A stretch of DNA of 64,000 nucleotides from Mantis religiosa (lineage: Eukaryota > Arthropoda > Insecta > Mantodea > Mantidae), in assembly GCA_030765055.1 (NCBI GenBank), contig CM060955.1, positions 95,006,245 through 95,070,244 on the forward strand. The letters run 5' to 3'. Position numbers and translations under genes: made by a program. Every line of letters starts with the position of its first letter. Position 1 is the stretch's first letter. The notes below the pieces were generated by a model. It made no database searches and had not been told where the DNA came from. It was given only the letters and a program-made list of their open reading frames with translations. Positions 42,957-55,106 of the stretch are shown here, piece after piece.

Positions 42957-44389
42957 TATTGAAGAGTCGGAGACAGGCTGTACCCTTCTTAACTGCTTGG
43001 TTAGTTTTAATTTCTTCTGGTTTTTTTTTTTTTTTTTACTACTTATTAAGCTTCCTTATATAAACATTTCAATGCCTTTATATGTGAGGGAAAAGCCCTC
43101 TTCTCCATTGTATCCCATAACTCGGTCTACTCATAAAATCAAAAGCAACGTGTAATTTTCAGATATTATAAACTAGTTTGGCACTTCTCTACCATGGCTA
43201 CCTCTCCATTTTATCCAGCTCTACTTTCTAGAAGTGACATACTGACCCATGTTTTTATTTACACATATTGTAAATGCAGTGAAGTGAAAAGTAGTAAACA
43301 GCTGAACAAGTGCATGTATGTAACACCCTGCTTCAAAAGTATGTTACCCCTCGAGGCCCCTTGCAGCGCGTACCAAAGGGACCGGTTCTTTTTTGCTTTG
43401 AACATTAATTGATTTCTGAAGCTGGTGGAGTCTTACGAAAGGAAATTATTATCTCGAGCAACAAGTGTGACCACCATGGCTACCGGACGAATGTTATTAT
43501 CGTCACACAAGAAACTGAGATGAGAGCAGATCACAGTCGGTTCGCTGTTTGCACCCGAGGAATGTCAATAGCTCTTATGTTATATTGGACGTTCACCCCA
43601 TGTTTCTCTGATTATTTCCTTCTCGCGTACCTTTAATAAAGAGGAAGTGTTGTATTTCAGCCAAAAATTCGATACTGAGAAATACAACTTTTGTAATCTC
43701 ATGAATTAATACCATTTTTAGGAATGGACTGTGTACAGTATAACACAAAATCAAAGCAACACATGCAATAAAACAAATATTCAATGTTACAAACGCTTTG
43801 GAATATATTGCCTCAAACCAAACACAGATATTTCTAAACACAGAGGCAGTTGAACGTCACTAGCCTTTAGAGGGATTCGCAGGTAACAAGTGATTCTCAT
43901 CTGTCCTCTGTTGGCGAGCACTCATCAGATTGTGTTTACCTGTCATCAGAGACTCTTGGCCGGCCGCTGATGTTCACGTCCTTTGTATTGAACTATGGCT
44001 CGAACTCAGACAACTCGAAGCCACGTGCTAAGTTTCTAGACCTTCTTATAACTCAGTCAGAAATATTCTAGCTAGTATCAACCTAGATAGTGAATTCAAT
44101 ACCGAACTTTCGATAGAACTTCAAGGAAAAGTATCATTAATTTTTTTTATCGAAAAATACAATCAATCACTTTAGAATCACGATTTAGTAAGCTACATTT
44201 TTGGCCATTTAAATATTTTTATTACATCCTTTGTCTATTTCCTTCTATCCTTAATTAAAGCAGATCATTTATATATCTTCATTTATATACAAAGAATTCA
44301 TTTCAGTAAGGAGATAAGCAAGGCTAAAACAAAACTTAATTAAACAACTTCCTAAGCTGGTTCACTGGGTTACGATAAAACAAAACATC
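42957..44389. other. No gene seen
   Basis: AT-rich with a T-run at 43021-43037. Short frames near 43194-43640 and 43593-43841 match nothing known. Confidence 0.35.
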
Positions 44390-45620
44390 ACAGCATCGTC
44401 AATTGTTTCTTGAAATTGTCAATAGATACCCAACCCAAAATGCAATTTATACCGATGGTTCAAAATTTGAGGAAAGAAACAGTTGTAGAATAATATGTCC
44501 TGATCATACCATGCTATTTCGACTTCCTGATTGTTACACTGCCTTTTCTAATGAGCTCTTTGCACTTATGCAGGCCATGATATATATCTTGAATACTGAC
44601 ACCTGCAGCAACTCATTTATTGTTTTCTCTGATTCACAAAGTGCTCTAAAGGCAATTGAGAAGCCATGTTTGACCGACATTCTTGTACAAGAAATTCAGT
44701 TGCTCTTTTAATAAAACAATAGGAAAAGATTAGCAAGTCACGCTTTGGAAATTAATTGTTCTTTCACACTGGCCGTGTGTAGGCTAAAGTATGGAAAGGT
44801 AGAGTCAGACTGAAAGTAAGTCGCTGTAGTCACTATAAGATGTCATTAAGGTAGTTGTCTCATGTGTTTATGAGAACTCCGAAGTGGTTTACCGGGAAAA
44901 ATAGAGTCAGTTGGAGACTTTAATGTCATATCGGCACGTTGGCCATAGTAGCTCAATGGTTTAGAGTGGCTGGACGGAAACCAGAAGATCCGTGTTTCAA
45001 ATCCCGGCTATAGCATTGAATTTTTCAATCTGACTCTACCTTTCCATAAGTCATACTTTTGTGGATACCCTCACATAGTGGCATTCATGGCAATGAATCT
45101 GAGATCAAGCCTCTAAAGAAGCTACACAACTCCCTTTGTGTAATCCTACAATAGCTACATTCATCATTACATTCATCAAAAAGAAGTATATCAACAGTGG
45201 AAGATAAATTGGCTTAAATCTTCCACCAGTAAACTGCATGAAATAACATCAGAAGTCATAGCACATCATCACCTCCATACACTGTCCAGGCATGATCAAG
45301 TTCTGATGTCTCGATTAGGTCACACTAACATAGCTCATAGCTATCGTTTTGAGAAGAAACAAACTCCCAGATGCACAACTTGTAACAGTAGCCTGTCAAG
45401 CTTTTAATTTTTGACTGTGTACTGTACAACCATTGGCGCCGGCAGCATGGCATACCCATCAAGATAAGTGAGGCCTTCTCTTCCCTATCTCACTGCAGAA
45501 GACTCATCAAGTTTTTCAGAGACATTGGTTTATATTTCAAAATTTCATCTTGAATTTACAACTGATCATACATTTCTTGTATTCATTCTTAAGGTTTATA
45601 GTGCACTTAATGTAATGTAA
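44390..45620 (+). mobile_element. LINE 3' region with RNase H, interrupted by a SINE
   Basis: The plus-strand frame 44403-44711 is an RNase H core: AIYTDGSKFE (first Asp), SNELFALMQAM (Glu) and IVFSDSQSALKAIE (second Asp). The domain is then interrupted by element B (44749-45047). It resumes at about 45061 with a shifted frame containing LWIPSHSGIHGNE, the final RNase H block, and later SRLGHTNIAHSYRF and PRCTTC, the usual C-terminal knuckle start. RNase H-bearing LINEs of the I/Jockey group have this order. The relative at 24178-24835 carries the next part of such an element. The tail near 45600 is TAATGTAATGTAATG, directly beside a mariner. Confidence 0.75.
44735..45064 (+). repeat. tRNA-like element B inserted in a LINE
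   Basis: The insertion (about 44749-45047) is bracketed by imperfect copies of AAGTCAYRCTTTTG (44735-44748 and 45048-45064), a decayed target duplication. Its plus-strand head has GGCCATAGTAGCTCAATGG, then GTTTCAAATCCCGGCTATAG, and ends TTTTTCAATCTGACTCTACC. The left end is the tail in reverse (TTCTTTCACACTGG and GGTAGAGTCAGACTGAAA), so this copy has the same inverted front as the one at 30180. Confidence 0.8.
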
Positions 45621-45622
45621 TG

Positions 45623-46909
45623 TACGAGGGCTGTTCAATAAAGAATGATCACAATTTTTTTGACAACGTACCTTTACTCATCCTCATAATTTTGATGGTC
45701 CTTCTCAAAATAGTCTCCCCTGAAAGCGATGCACTTGTCCCAGCGTTTCTGTCAGTCTTCAAAGACATGCTGGAAACAATTTTTGAGGGATCCTTCAAAA
45801 TCGCCTCCGCAGCCTTCACCACTGCTTCTGATGGATAATGCCTCTCACGAAGGCGTATCTTCAAGTTACGAAATAGAAAAGAGTCACATGGGGCTAAATC
45901 CGGACTATAGGAAGGGTGAGTGATGCACTTCACGTTGATTTTTGCAAGATACTCAGCAATAACATTGGCAATATGCGACCGCGCATTATCGTGGTGCAGA
46001 ATACAGCCTACTTCACGGAAATGTGGTCTTTTGCGCCTGATATGGCCTTGCAATTTTTTCAGGACATCCCTGTTGTCCAGTTCCTGATGTGTGTGCAGCA
46101 GGTACAACATGCTGATAAACCATTCCATGAATATGAAACAATGAGATGACCATAACTTTCCCAGCAGATGCAACCGCTTTTGTTTTTGGGGGGTTGGTGA
46201 TGAAGGAGATTTCCACACTGAGCTTTGCTGTCTGCTCTCAGGATCAAAATGATGTAGCCAAGTTTCATCAGCAGTGATTTCGTTTGAAAGAAGCTCCGGA
46301 TCTTCCTCTAACATCAACTTTAACTGCATGCAGAGCTGCATGCGAATGTCCTTTTGTTCGGGAGTCAAGTTTTGGAACCCATCGCGCACAAACGCGTCTC
46401 ATTGGTAATATTTCTGTCACCAACGTGTGGGGGCACGCAATGAAATGTTCAGTATTTCAGAAAGTGATCTTAAGGCAATTCGTCGAGCCTCTCTCACAAT
46501 GGCAGAAGTGTTGATGTTTTCTTTCGTAAGAGCAGTAACTATAGCACCGGGTCCATCTTCCTATGAATTTGATTGTCTCCCCTCTTTAAACATCTTAAAT
46601 CATCTTCGAGCTGTGCTGTAGGGAAGAACAGACTCTCCATAGGCTTCCTGTAACATTGTATAGGCTTCATCTGAAGATTTGTTGAGACGAAAGCAGAATT
46701 TCAAAGCCGCATATTGTTACTCGCCTGTTATCTCTATTACAGCGGTAGGCGATACTGAACATGTCTGAAGTTGCCTGGTTCTCACAAGCGGGAACCAGGA
46801 GTACCAACAATGAATCTACTATGGCGTGTTTGTTTCATTTTAAGCTAAGTGCGGAAAAATTATGACCGTAAAAAAAATTATGATCATTCTTTATTGAACA
46901 GCCCTCATA
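45623..46909 (-). mobile_element. Mariner-like element, second type, complete ends
   Basis: The left end CGAGGGCTGTTCAATAAAGA (45625 on) and the right end TCTTTATTGAACAGCCCTCA (to 46907) are inverted repeats of about 27 bp flanked by TA on both sides. Length is about 1283 bp. The terminal sequence differs from the SETMAR-type copies, so this is a separate lineage. The insertion abuts the TAATG-repeat tail of the LINE on its left. Confidence 0.9.
45649..46860 (-). pseudogene. Mariner-like transposase, second type, frameshifted
   Basis: The main frame (46389-45649, 246 codons) has NEITADETWLHHFDPESRQQ with the first catalytic Asp, ILHHDNARSHIANVIAEYL with the second Asp intact, and HPSYSPDLAPCDSFLF with the third. 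The middle of this frame is out of register: the true GKVMVISLFHIHGMVYQHVV lies in another frame (46216-46013), so at least two indels flank it. Upstream, the N-terminal helix-turn-helix region (46390-46860) survives only as stop-riddled pieces. All three Asp are present in sequence, but no continuous protein can be made. Confidence 0.85.
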
Positions 46910-48822
46910 ACCTCTCTAGTTTAATGTCCACTCTTTTTATGGATTTATTTTGTATTAATGCAATGTAATGTAGTTTCTATTGCTAAAGTCGCATTAAGAC
47001 TTCCTAAGTTAAAGCGACTATAAAATGTCTTAGTAAAATAAAACATGTTAAGTGTACTAATTGTGATGTTTTAAATGGTTTTAACTTATTTTCACAATCA
47101 AACCTTAAAAAATATTTAAACGATCTGTTGTTCTGTTTTTCTGATGTAGCACAGTTAAGATAGCAGGAAAAACTGTAATTAAGTGAGAAAAAAAACAAGA
47201 TCTACTTCATTCTAAAGATATGGACAATAGGCTAAGGTAATTGCAATATGTGGTTTTTATTTAGTAAACATTTATGTATAATAAGGTTTGCTAGTGGTAT
47301 TTAATTTTTAAGAGACAATTTGTCTACTGGCAGCAATATTTGATTAATAAATGTTTATGAAATTAAAATACATTAAATGAAAAGAATGCATCAGTTTGTA
47401 GTGCGCATATAAAATAAGGTTTTTTGTACCGAAGAAGATTGGATTCACATAGGGGAGGTTCAAGATCTCAGAACTCCGGTACCGACCACACATATGTAAA
47501 GAACATTTTCTAAAATGCTTTTTGAATTTATTATTGTGTCAAATCAGAGTTAGGTAAATATCGCTCTTTTTTCTTCGTGCTTACAGTAAAAAAAATTATT
47601 TGTAAGAAGCTTTTTAAAAATAAACAACAGCAGTGGCTTGAAAAAGCTCTATGAGTGTAACATATATTAATGGTTCATTCTTCTCTAAGTACAGAATCAT
47701 TTAATTTCACTTCCATCCAGAATTTCAATATACAGGTGATGTTACGTATCAAACGAAGTTAGTTTTATGTGTGCAGCCCTTGCTAACTTTCACTAATACG
47801 CAAGCTTTTAAATCAGCAGTCATCTGTACGATTGACACACATCCGAATGAGAGTTGCGCCTCATTGCTCTCCCACTCTTCCTATTTTCTCACGAGTTGAG
47901 AATCGAACTGACGAAACGTGCGTGGGGGACGTGGTAAAACTAACTTTTAAATTGACGTAATGCACGTTTGCATAACGGATGCATATTTCACGTCACATTT
48001 GTACGCTTCAGAGCAGTAATAAATAAACATGGAGTAAGAAAATTGGGAATGTGCGAAAATTGTAGGTGGATCGCTTTATGAAAATGAGAAAATGTTTTCT
48101 TCCTGAAAGTTGGCAAACATAAGAGACTAATTTTTGTTAAACTGCTGTTAAGTATCTAGTCGACATACAAATCAGTTTCCTATCACTGATAACGGTCAAT
48201 TGAAGTATTTCATTTTAATACAATATTATAGTTTAGTTTTGAAATACATCTTTAAAATATCTGATATGGTACATCTGTAGGGTCTTCTCTGTCCATTTGA
48301 TTTTCAATGGTGTCATTTAAAAACTGCATAGATAGTAATACCAAAGAATTATCCTTCCATTGTTTTCCTTTGATCACGATAAACACTATTTCAGTTTGAT
48401 TCTGTTTTTTACAACTCTATTCTACCTCCATAGCCATGTCTTTTTATTATTCATGTAATTAGTAGCATAATAATTGAATGATACTTGAATTGGGATATTT
48501 TAAATTAATCGAATTAAGATGATTTTTACGGAAGTAATTTGTAATTTATGCGATTTTTCGATTTTAGTCCGTTCTTCATACAAAAGTAGACACACCACAT
48601 AAGCACTTATACACACATCTTATTATAAAAATGCCTTTTTGTACTCATTGTGTTTGGAATCGCGCTTTATCTGTAAAATGTCGGTACCTAATTTTACTGC
48701 TACAGTAAGTAATCGGGAAAGTTTAACCCAAAATAGTTTTGAAGACAGGATAATTATAAATCTTACTTAGACTTCACAAAGTGAATAGACCAGAATAGTA
48801 ACTAATACGAACAAAGCATTTA
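46910..48822. other. No gene seen; AT-rich
   Basis: Just right of the mariner ATGCAATGTAATGTAG (near 46958) echoes the LINE tail on the other side, so the LINE 3' UTR may continue here. The remaining 1.8 kb shows nothing recognisable. Confidence 0.35.
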
Positions 48823-48824
48823 TT

Positions 48825-49233
48825 GTTCGGATTGGGTTGGACTCGAGGGGGTAGTGGTTCCCGATACCCGTGGGAGATCGGGTACCTCTCCTGACGGGAT
48901 TGAGGGAAGCCATTAATATTCCCGCGTACTAGCCAGCATAGCTAGTAGAAGGTGTGCTACATCACCAGGCGGCCCCACCGAGGTCATATCGGTAGCCTCC
49001 CATTTTGGTGTTGGCGCACGTAAGTGTTGTATCCACTTCCATCCCGTATTGAGTCCACAGGACTAGATGGGGGGGGGGGCTTGTTGGTCTCTAGGTCTTG
49101 CCCTATGGAAAGCCCCACGGAGGCGCCGGGCCTCCTTTTAGGACAGCTCGGTAACTCCCTGGTCGAAGGAGGTCCGGGTCCTTGGTCCTACGCGTCCAGG
49201 ACTAATGGGAGTAGAACCTCTGGCATAACTGAC
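48825..49233 (+). repeat. GC-rich dispersed repeat F, copy 1
   Basis: It shares long collinear blocks with 60263-60500 (GATTGGGTTGGACTCGAGG, GTGGTTCCCGATACCCGTGG) and with 61058-61385 (AGCATAGCTAGTAGAAGGTG, CACCAGGCGGCCCCACCGAG, TCTAGGTCTTGCCCTATGG, GACAGCTCGGTAACTCCCTG). This copy joins both halves and is the fullest. A G-run of nine to ten lies in the middle of it and of the third copy. No coding or tRNA-like promoter seen. Its right edge truncates the terminal repeat of the next transposon. Confidence 0.75.
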
Positions 49234-50395
49234 CAAAAATTAGACCGACAAACTTTGGGAGCTGGTAGATACACTATATTAAACAGTTTTTGTTAAGACA
49301 AATTTCTTTGCTGTGGTACTTCGTTTAAGCGGTAGACGAGTTAATGTCAAAGCAAGTGTTTGAACGCACGCCCATTACCATTAACACAAAGACTACATCG
49401 TTGTTCCATATTCTGCAGTACTCTCGCAAAGACCAGCCGTTTCTGTGATTTCGGCAGCTGCGCACGCTATTCATGCAACAAGCTCCTCTTTAGACACTAC
49501 AGTCTACATATGCCCCCCAAAAAGATATCAAATGGAGTAAGGTCATGGGAGCGTGCCGGCCAGTTTATGGGTTCATCTCTGCCTATCCAGTGATAGCCAT
49601 AAGATGAGTACTTGAGCACCAAAGTGAGCTGGTGTCAAATCATTTGAAACCACATATCCTGTCTGATATGAAGGGTAACTGTTTCCATCAGATCATGCAA
49701 AACTAGTTGCAAAAATAAGACATTTTAAGCATTGAGTCGGGCCGGCAAAATATATGGTACCATTAAGAAGCTATCCACAATACCGGTCAACACTAACAGC
49801 AAATGTCGTTGATGTGACCTCTGAAATGTAGTATGGGATTTTCGAAGGCCCAAACTGTGAATTCCGACAGTTAAATAACTGCTCACGTGTAAAAATTGCT
49901 CATCTGTGAACATGGCATGGGATGGAAACAGTACATCGTTTTCAATTTTGTCCAGATACCAATGACAAAATTGCTGTCGTAGAGGATAGTTTTCAGACCG
50001 AATTGCCTGAACCTTTTCAAGGTGCAAAGTGTGCAACAATATTTCTTGCACAATTCCACCCAGAGTGCGACTTAGTGCAATTGTCGAAAGATGGCACGAG
50101 TACTACCTACTTGGAAGATTGTTTCCAAGAGTCTGTACAGAACGTAGTCATCCTTGAATTTCTACTCGTCCATCCAAGATGAAATGGCTGTGTCTTTGCG
50201 AGAGTACGGCAGAATATGACATGCCAATGCATTCTTTGTGTTATAATAATGGGCGTGCATTGAACATTTGCTTTGACATTAACTCGTCTAGCGCTTAAAC
50301 GAAACACCATAGCAAAAAACTTTCCGTAACAAAAAGTATTTAAAACGTTATCTATCAGCTCCTAAAGTTTGTTGGTCTAATTTTGGGACATTCTG
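49229..50395 (-). mobile_element. Long-TIR mariner-like element, copy a
   Basis: Arms of about 200 bp face each other: GACGAGTTAATGTCAAAGCA (49337) inverts to TGCTTTGACATTAACTCGTC (50270). The outer end on the right, TTAGACCAACAAACTTTAGG on the minus strand, matches the left end. The right terminus is CAGAATGTCCC next to TA. The left lacks the last few bases, where repeat F adjoins. Minus-strand transposase remnants fill the interior. Confidence 0.75.
49320..50110 (-). pseudogene. Mariner-like transposase remnant
   Basis: The minus-strand frame 50051-49725 reads LHTLHLEKVQAIRSENYPLR, RQQFCHWYLDKIENDVLFP and AMFTDEQFL. FTDE marks the first catalytic Asp, preceded by the typical Q.Q..FC.W. block. 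LTGIVDSFLMVPYILPARLN is the following beta-strand region (family pattern WAGI....GP..LP.RL). Farther on (about 49590-49520) WIGRDEPINWPARSHDLTPF resembles the WIGR.GP..WPARSPDLTPLDFFLWG block, third catalytic Asp included. The HDGA block with the second Asp is not evident, and stops are frequent. Part of the C-terminus overlaps the inverted arm. Confidence 0.7.
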
Positions 50396-50789
50396 TATAA
50401 TTGTGTAGTATTTATACTTTTCATGTGTTTGCTGTAAATAATTTACTAAAAGGGGAACGAATGCTAATTTTCATAAATCCAAAACATTTTACTAAATGTT
50501 TTGAAAACTTTTTAAACTTTTGAGGTTCTGGGTTTCATTGTCATGGCCAACTTTCCTGACGCATTTCTTCAGAAGTTTCCCTGAGTCACTTTATCTCTCC
50601 ATTGCACCTTACTTCGCATTTCAGTATAGGCATAGAAGACCTTAAGGCTCTCCTAAACTTGTCACGGAGTCACGTTAGTATAAAGAAGTGTGTGTTTGTA
50701 AATTTCGGTGCATATATGTTAAGTCGTTTCTGGTTTATAAATTTTAAAACACAAGTTCGAGTTATTATTTTACAAAAAGTAGACCAGCA
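50396..50789. other. No gene seen
   Basis: AT-rich spacer between the long-TIR element and the LINE 3' UTR. Confidence 0.35.
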
Positions 50790-51475
50790 GAAGATGCGAG
50801 TCGCCCAGGTTTACCAGGGCTTGCTGCCCAGCACCTACCCGCTTAGTTTGGCTTTATCTGGGCAGTATAAAAGAAATGTCGATTGTCGCAGGCGGTTGGT
50901 TTAGGCAGTGCTATATCTAGCCTTAAATGGGCGCTAGTGCCCCGTGGGGGGTGTGTGCCCCGTGCTGGCTGCGCTCTTCCGCCTGCCTGGGAGGCATCTG
51001 AGCACAGTCCGCTTGACAGGCTAGCGGGAAAGGAACTAATTTTTAGGTATGGGACTTACCAAACCCATTTCTGGGCTTGGAGGTATAGAGTAAGGGGAAA
51101 GTGACCCTGTTTAGTTCAGATTACCCAATGCATCTTTGGGCAACCGGTAACTCGGTCTGCGGCGAGAAGCCCTATGGCCAAGGGTGTACACCAGGTTATT
51201 AGGATGGGAGTCTAGCTTAGTGTAGATGGTACGAGTTCTCTTCCGCACCACGTCCACAATATATGGGACTCCGGAGTAAGTGTGGAGGATATGGGACGGG
51301 AATCTACGTCCAGTATCGTAGATAATTCGCAGCGCCTGTTCTAGACGCGCTGTAGTCTGCGGATAGTGTTCGGAACCGCTGGTCCCCAGACTTCGCAGCC
51401 GTACAGAATCAGGGGCGGTATAATCGCCCGATACAGGCGTAGTTTGAGGTGTGTTGGCATGACATTTTCAAAACT
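50790..51475 (-). mobile_element. Jockey/CR1-like LINE 3' end
   Basis: On the minus strand from 51470 the sequence reads LRLYRAIIPPLILYGCEVWG, then TIRRLQRV, and in a shifted frame RKRTRTIYTKLDSHPNNLVY followed by TLGHRA. This is the region after the reverse transcriptase thumb in Jockey-like LINEs (LY..IIRP.LLYG, LQR.QNR, Y.KL..H.NPL). A GC-rich 3' UTR of about 400 bp follows (to 50790), ending without an obvious poly(A). It is strongly 5' truncated and frameshifted, and the GC content contrasts with its flanks. Confidence 0.7.
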
Positions 51476-51682
51476 TTCAACATATTCAGATTTATTTTCC
51501 TTACTGAGCTAGAAAATACATTTAAGAAACTGTACTTATAATTTCATTTATTTTGAAAACAATTTTTGTTCAATAGGAAGCTTATTGATTTTTTTTTTTA
51601 AAAAAAGCATATTTATCTAACTTGCAAGTTCAGCAGTATAACACATTTGCTTCATATTAGTATCTGTCTAACTCGTAGTTTC

Positions 51683-53047
51683 CAGGGTGTCCCACCCAGC
51701 TCTGCGATCTCAAATATCTCCGAAATGAAACAAAATATTAAAATTATAATCGGCTAGGACTGTACATATATCAAGTGCTCTCACAATGAGAAGGTATGCA
51801 CAATCCATAAAGGTAAACAAATTACACATCCAACACCAAGTTGCGTTTTTTAAATGGAACTTGTTTGCTTATTCTAGCAAAATGAAAACTATAGCTACAA
51901 TTAGTGATAAAACACTTGGTTTTACATTTCTAAACCTCATAGACACTGAAATACGTGACTGTTAGAGGATGGCAATGGCGCCACCGTTTCTGAGGCAATG
52001 TAACGCATATACTGCTATACTGAGAGCAGGGGTTGCTTGCATGGCCTGAGCCTGCTGTAAACAAAGCGATATCAGCTCGGCACTTTCTAGCTTCAGTGTA
52101 CCAGTGATCTGGTCTACTGTCGTACTGTAATGTAATTCACGTAGCTCTCGGATATTGCTTTCCATATTGACACATTAAACCGCGTTTTCGTATGCCGTGT
52201 AACAATTGCCGTCATCTAGTCGTTATGCCGTATTTTAGGTCCCTATTTTTATCATGGGACAGTAAACGGACAGCGATATGCATAATTTCTGCATCATACT
52301 CTACCCGTCCTCATGGAGGACGTGGGATTGGAAACGCGTCTATCAATGTGGTTCCACCATGATGGATGTCCCACACATTAAGCACAAGTTTACAGAGACG
52401 TTGTGGATGCGAAGTTTTCAAATATGTGGATAGGGCGGAGAGGTCCTGTGCGACGGCCAGCTCGGTTCCCAGACTTGACGCTATTAGACTTCTTTCTCTG
52501 GGACACAGTGAGAGAGCATGAACCACCAACGACAATAGAGGATATGAGACATCGTATTTACTGCGGCGTGTGGGGCAATATTTGTAGAAATACTGAAATC
52601 TGTGCAAAACTCTCTTGTTACCAGATTCCAAAAGTGTATTGATGCAAACGGAGGGCACTTCACACATCTGTTGAAGTGACACAGTTTCATTGGACAAGAC
52701 GCTACTGGTGATTTGTGGGTGCATTTTGCATGCCGGATGTAATACACAACAATGAAGTTTCTGTGGGCTGTAGGCCACTAGTAAATGTGTTTAGAAAAGC
52801 GGAACCAAGTATATTATCACGAATTGTAGCTATAGTTGTCATTTTGCTAGAATAAACATACAAGTTCCATTAAAAAAAAAAACGCAAGTTAGTGTTGAAA
52901 GTGATATTTGTGTACCTTTAAGGATTGTGCATACCTTCTCATTGTGTGAGCTTCTGACATATGTACTTTCCTAGCCAATTGCAATTTTCATATTTTGTTT
53001 CATTTCGGAAATGTTTGAGGTCACAGATTTAGACGGGACACCTTGTA
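51683..53047 (+). mobile_element. Long-TIR mariner-like element, copy b
   Basis: Inverted arms of about 235 bp: 51683-51920 and 52805-53045. They begin CAGGGTGTCCC on the left and, on the opposite strand, CAAGGTGTCCC on the right. They share AAATGAAACAAAATAT, CAATGAGAAGGTATGCACAA and ATTCTAGCAAAATGA. The right end abuts TA. A plus-strand transposase remnant lies between. The end sequence and protein type match the element at 49229-50395, but the arms are not the same sequence. Confidence 0.82.
52300..52690 (+). pseudogene. Mariner-like transposase C-terminal remnant
   Basis: Plus strand: LSMWFHHDGCPTH carries the second catalytic Asp (family pattern WFQHDGAP.H). It is followed in the frame 52403-52642 by MWIGRRGPVRRPARFPDLTL and LDFFLWDTVREHE, the third Asp block. 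PPTTIEDMRHRI closes the conserved region. The N-terminal DNA-binding half and the FTDE block are missing, probably lost by internal deletion. At least one frameshift separates the first two blocks. Confidence 0.75.
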
Positions 53048-54376
53048 TCTCAGAAACTGCTACCGAAGTTTCACTCTGATAGCTTAAAAGTTGCATAGTA
53101 AATGCTGAAATACGAATGGAAAATTTAATAATAATTCTGCATACGCATTTTTATGAATTAGTGATAAGTTTAATTGAAATAAAAATATGAATCTGATTAA
53201 CAAAAATGCAGACGTTTTGCAAAAGACTATAAGTTTTGGAAACAAATGTGAAAAGTATTTTATAAGTCTGCTCATTATTTAAATCGGCGTGCAAACTCTT
53301 TCGATTTACTGCAGATAACTGATATTTACGCGAAATCGTTCCTGGAGAATCAGATGTAAAGAAGTTAAAAAGCTATGTTGTAATTCTTTTTATCACTTTT
53401 GTCCGACTTTCACTGTAATAAGGAATCTAACTTGATATTTAAGAGGGCACTATATGCTAGTTCTATAGGTTCTTATCACCAAGAAAGGCGTAATTGTTGT
53501 ATAGGTGACTGAGGTTTGTGCTTGAAGCAACACTACAACTACTTGGTCTCTATGGAAAATGTCACTTTGTTTCTGGTATATAGAGAAGCCATGAAATTAG
53601 GTTCGTCTGCGGAAAGGCTTCCATTTATTTTGGTTTTACAGTGTACGGTGTTCATACATATGTGCATCGTAGCCAATGCTGCACGACAACGCCTGACGCT
53701 ACCTGGCAAATAGGTGTTCAACTTGCTGCGATGCTTCTGATAGGACTTTTACCATGTAGGTAGGTAGCTTCCTCCATCTCTCACCATGTTACCATCATGT
53801 CTCCATCACTTGATTTTAATCGTGTTTAATGTCCGTTCTTGCTGTGTATGGCATTGTAGGTGGTGAATACTGATGATACCTACGAAAATAAAATAAAATG
53901 GCAGTTGGAAAAGAAAATTTTCGGCGGAAATTATTACCACTCATCAAGATTGAGACAGAGAAAAAACCTCAGTGAACGAAGGACGCTTCTGGCGGAATTT
54001 AAACGGCAGACATCCCGTTCACCTTAAACGACCTCGAGTAACCGTAAGGTCAGCATTTAAAGAATACTGTCTATCGTCGCCAGTTGGTAAACAGTGATTA
54101 GACCCCGGAACCTATTCGGCCGACACAGCATTTGTTCATACTTTACTTTGTCATAAATGAAAGATTCCTCAAATGTTTTCATTTTCTCAAGCATAGCTGA
54201 TGGGTTTGATCAAAATACCATAAATTAAATATACTTATATGACAAAATATATATGCTAATTTTTCTGAGTACATTTTTCCCAGTAACCTTTTATGTGGTT
54301 TAAGTCATTTCCGAGTTATCAGTTATTATTGGTTCAAACTGTTCACCACTTTGTTATTCCTTTAAAAATATATATA
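53048..54376. other. No gene seen
   Basis: No recognisable coding sequence. Open frames on both strands at 53516-53721 overlap each other and look random. Confidence 0.35.
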
Positions 54377-54608
54377 GCCCGCCTCGGTAGCGTAGATGGT
54401 AGCGTGTCTACCTCAAGTTCAAGAGGTCCCGAGTTCGAATCTCGGTCATGGTGAGATACCTGGGTAAGACTTTTCCGGGGGTTTCCCTCATCCTGAAAGA
54501 CGAATGTCGGATAACTCTAAGCTCCATGGACCTCAGACTCATTTGAGCAACATTTCAACCGTTTCATTTCAACGTCCGATATGACTTAACGTTAAAGGAC
54601 GTAAATTA
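54377..54608 (+). repeat. SINE A, copy 4
   Basis: A complete copy: GCCCGCCTCGGTAGCGTAG (A box region), CCCGAGTTCGAATCTCGG (B box), then the GGGTTTCCCTCATCCTG and CGTCCGATATGACTTAACG body, ending GGACGTAAATTA. The head is one of the best preserved of the four. Confidence 0.9.
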
Positions 54609-55106
54609 CCACTTACTTCTTACGAATATATAGAAAAAGTATGAACTTGTAATGCTGCCGTTCAAATATCAACTATCTCTGTTTTTTTTCTATCTATAAT
54701 GAAATGTTTAGTGGAGAAGTTTATCTCAATCAAAATGAAGTAAACGAAAAATCATAAGAGTAGCTTTTAAGTATAGACCGTGTAGAGGGTCGAAAAATGT
54801 GGCATATATATGAAATTGGTAAATTGGTCATCTTATACTGCAACGCGAATCTTCCAAAATAGATTCTCTTTTTCAAATGTTACCTTGAGCATGTGCTCCT
54901 CGGAAGCAAGGGAAAATTTGTGACTAATACGTTAATTTTTGTAGTTTCATTAAAGTCATCTTTGTAGAAAGTTTAGCTACACAATTTCCAAATATCACGC
55001 AGGAATTGATACTCAAGAGACAAATTTGTAAGCATTTCTTTGAACAGAAGACAATGAATGTTTGCTGATGATGATATTTAGATATACTGTCGATATAATT
55101 TTGGTT
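54609..55106. other. No gene seen
   Basis: AT-rich spacer between two SINEs. Confidence 0.35.

Noticed and set aside
49024..49296. 90-codon plus-strand frame, and a similar one at 61161-61406
   Set aside because: Both lie in repeat F. The frame is partly shared because the copies are similar, but it crosses a homopolymer G-run of different length and runs into unrelated flanks.
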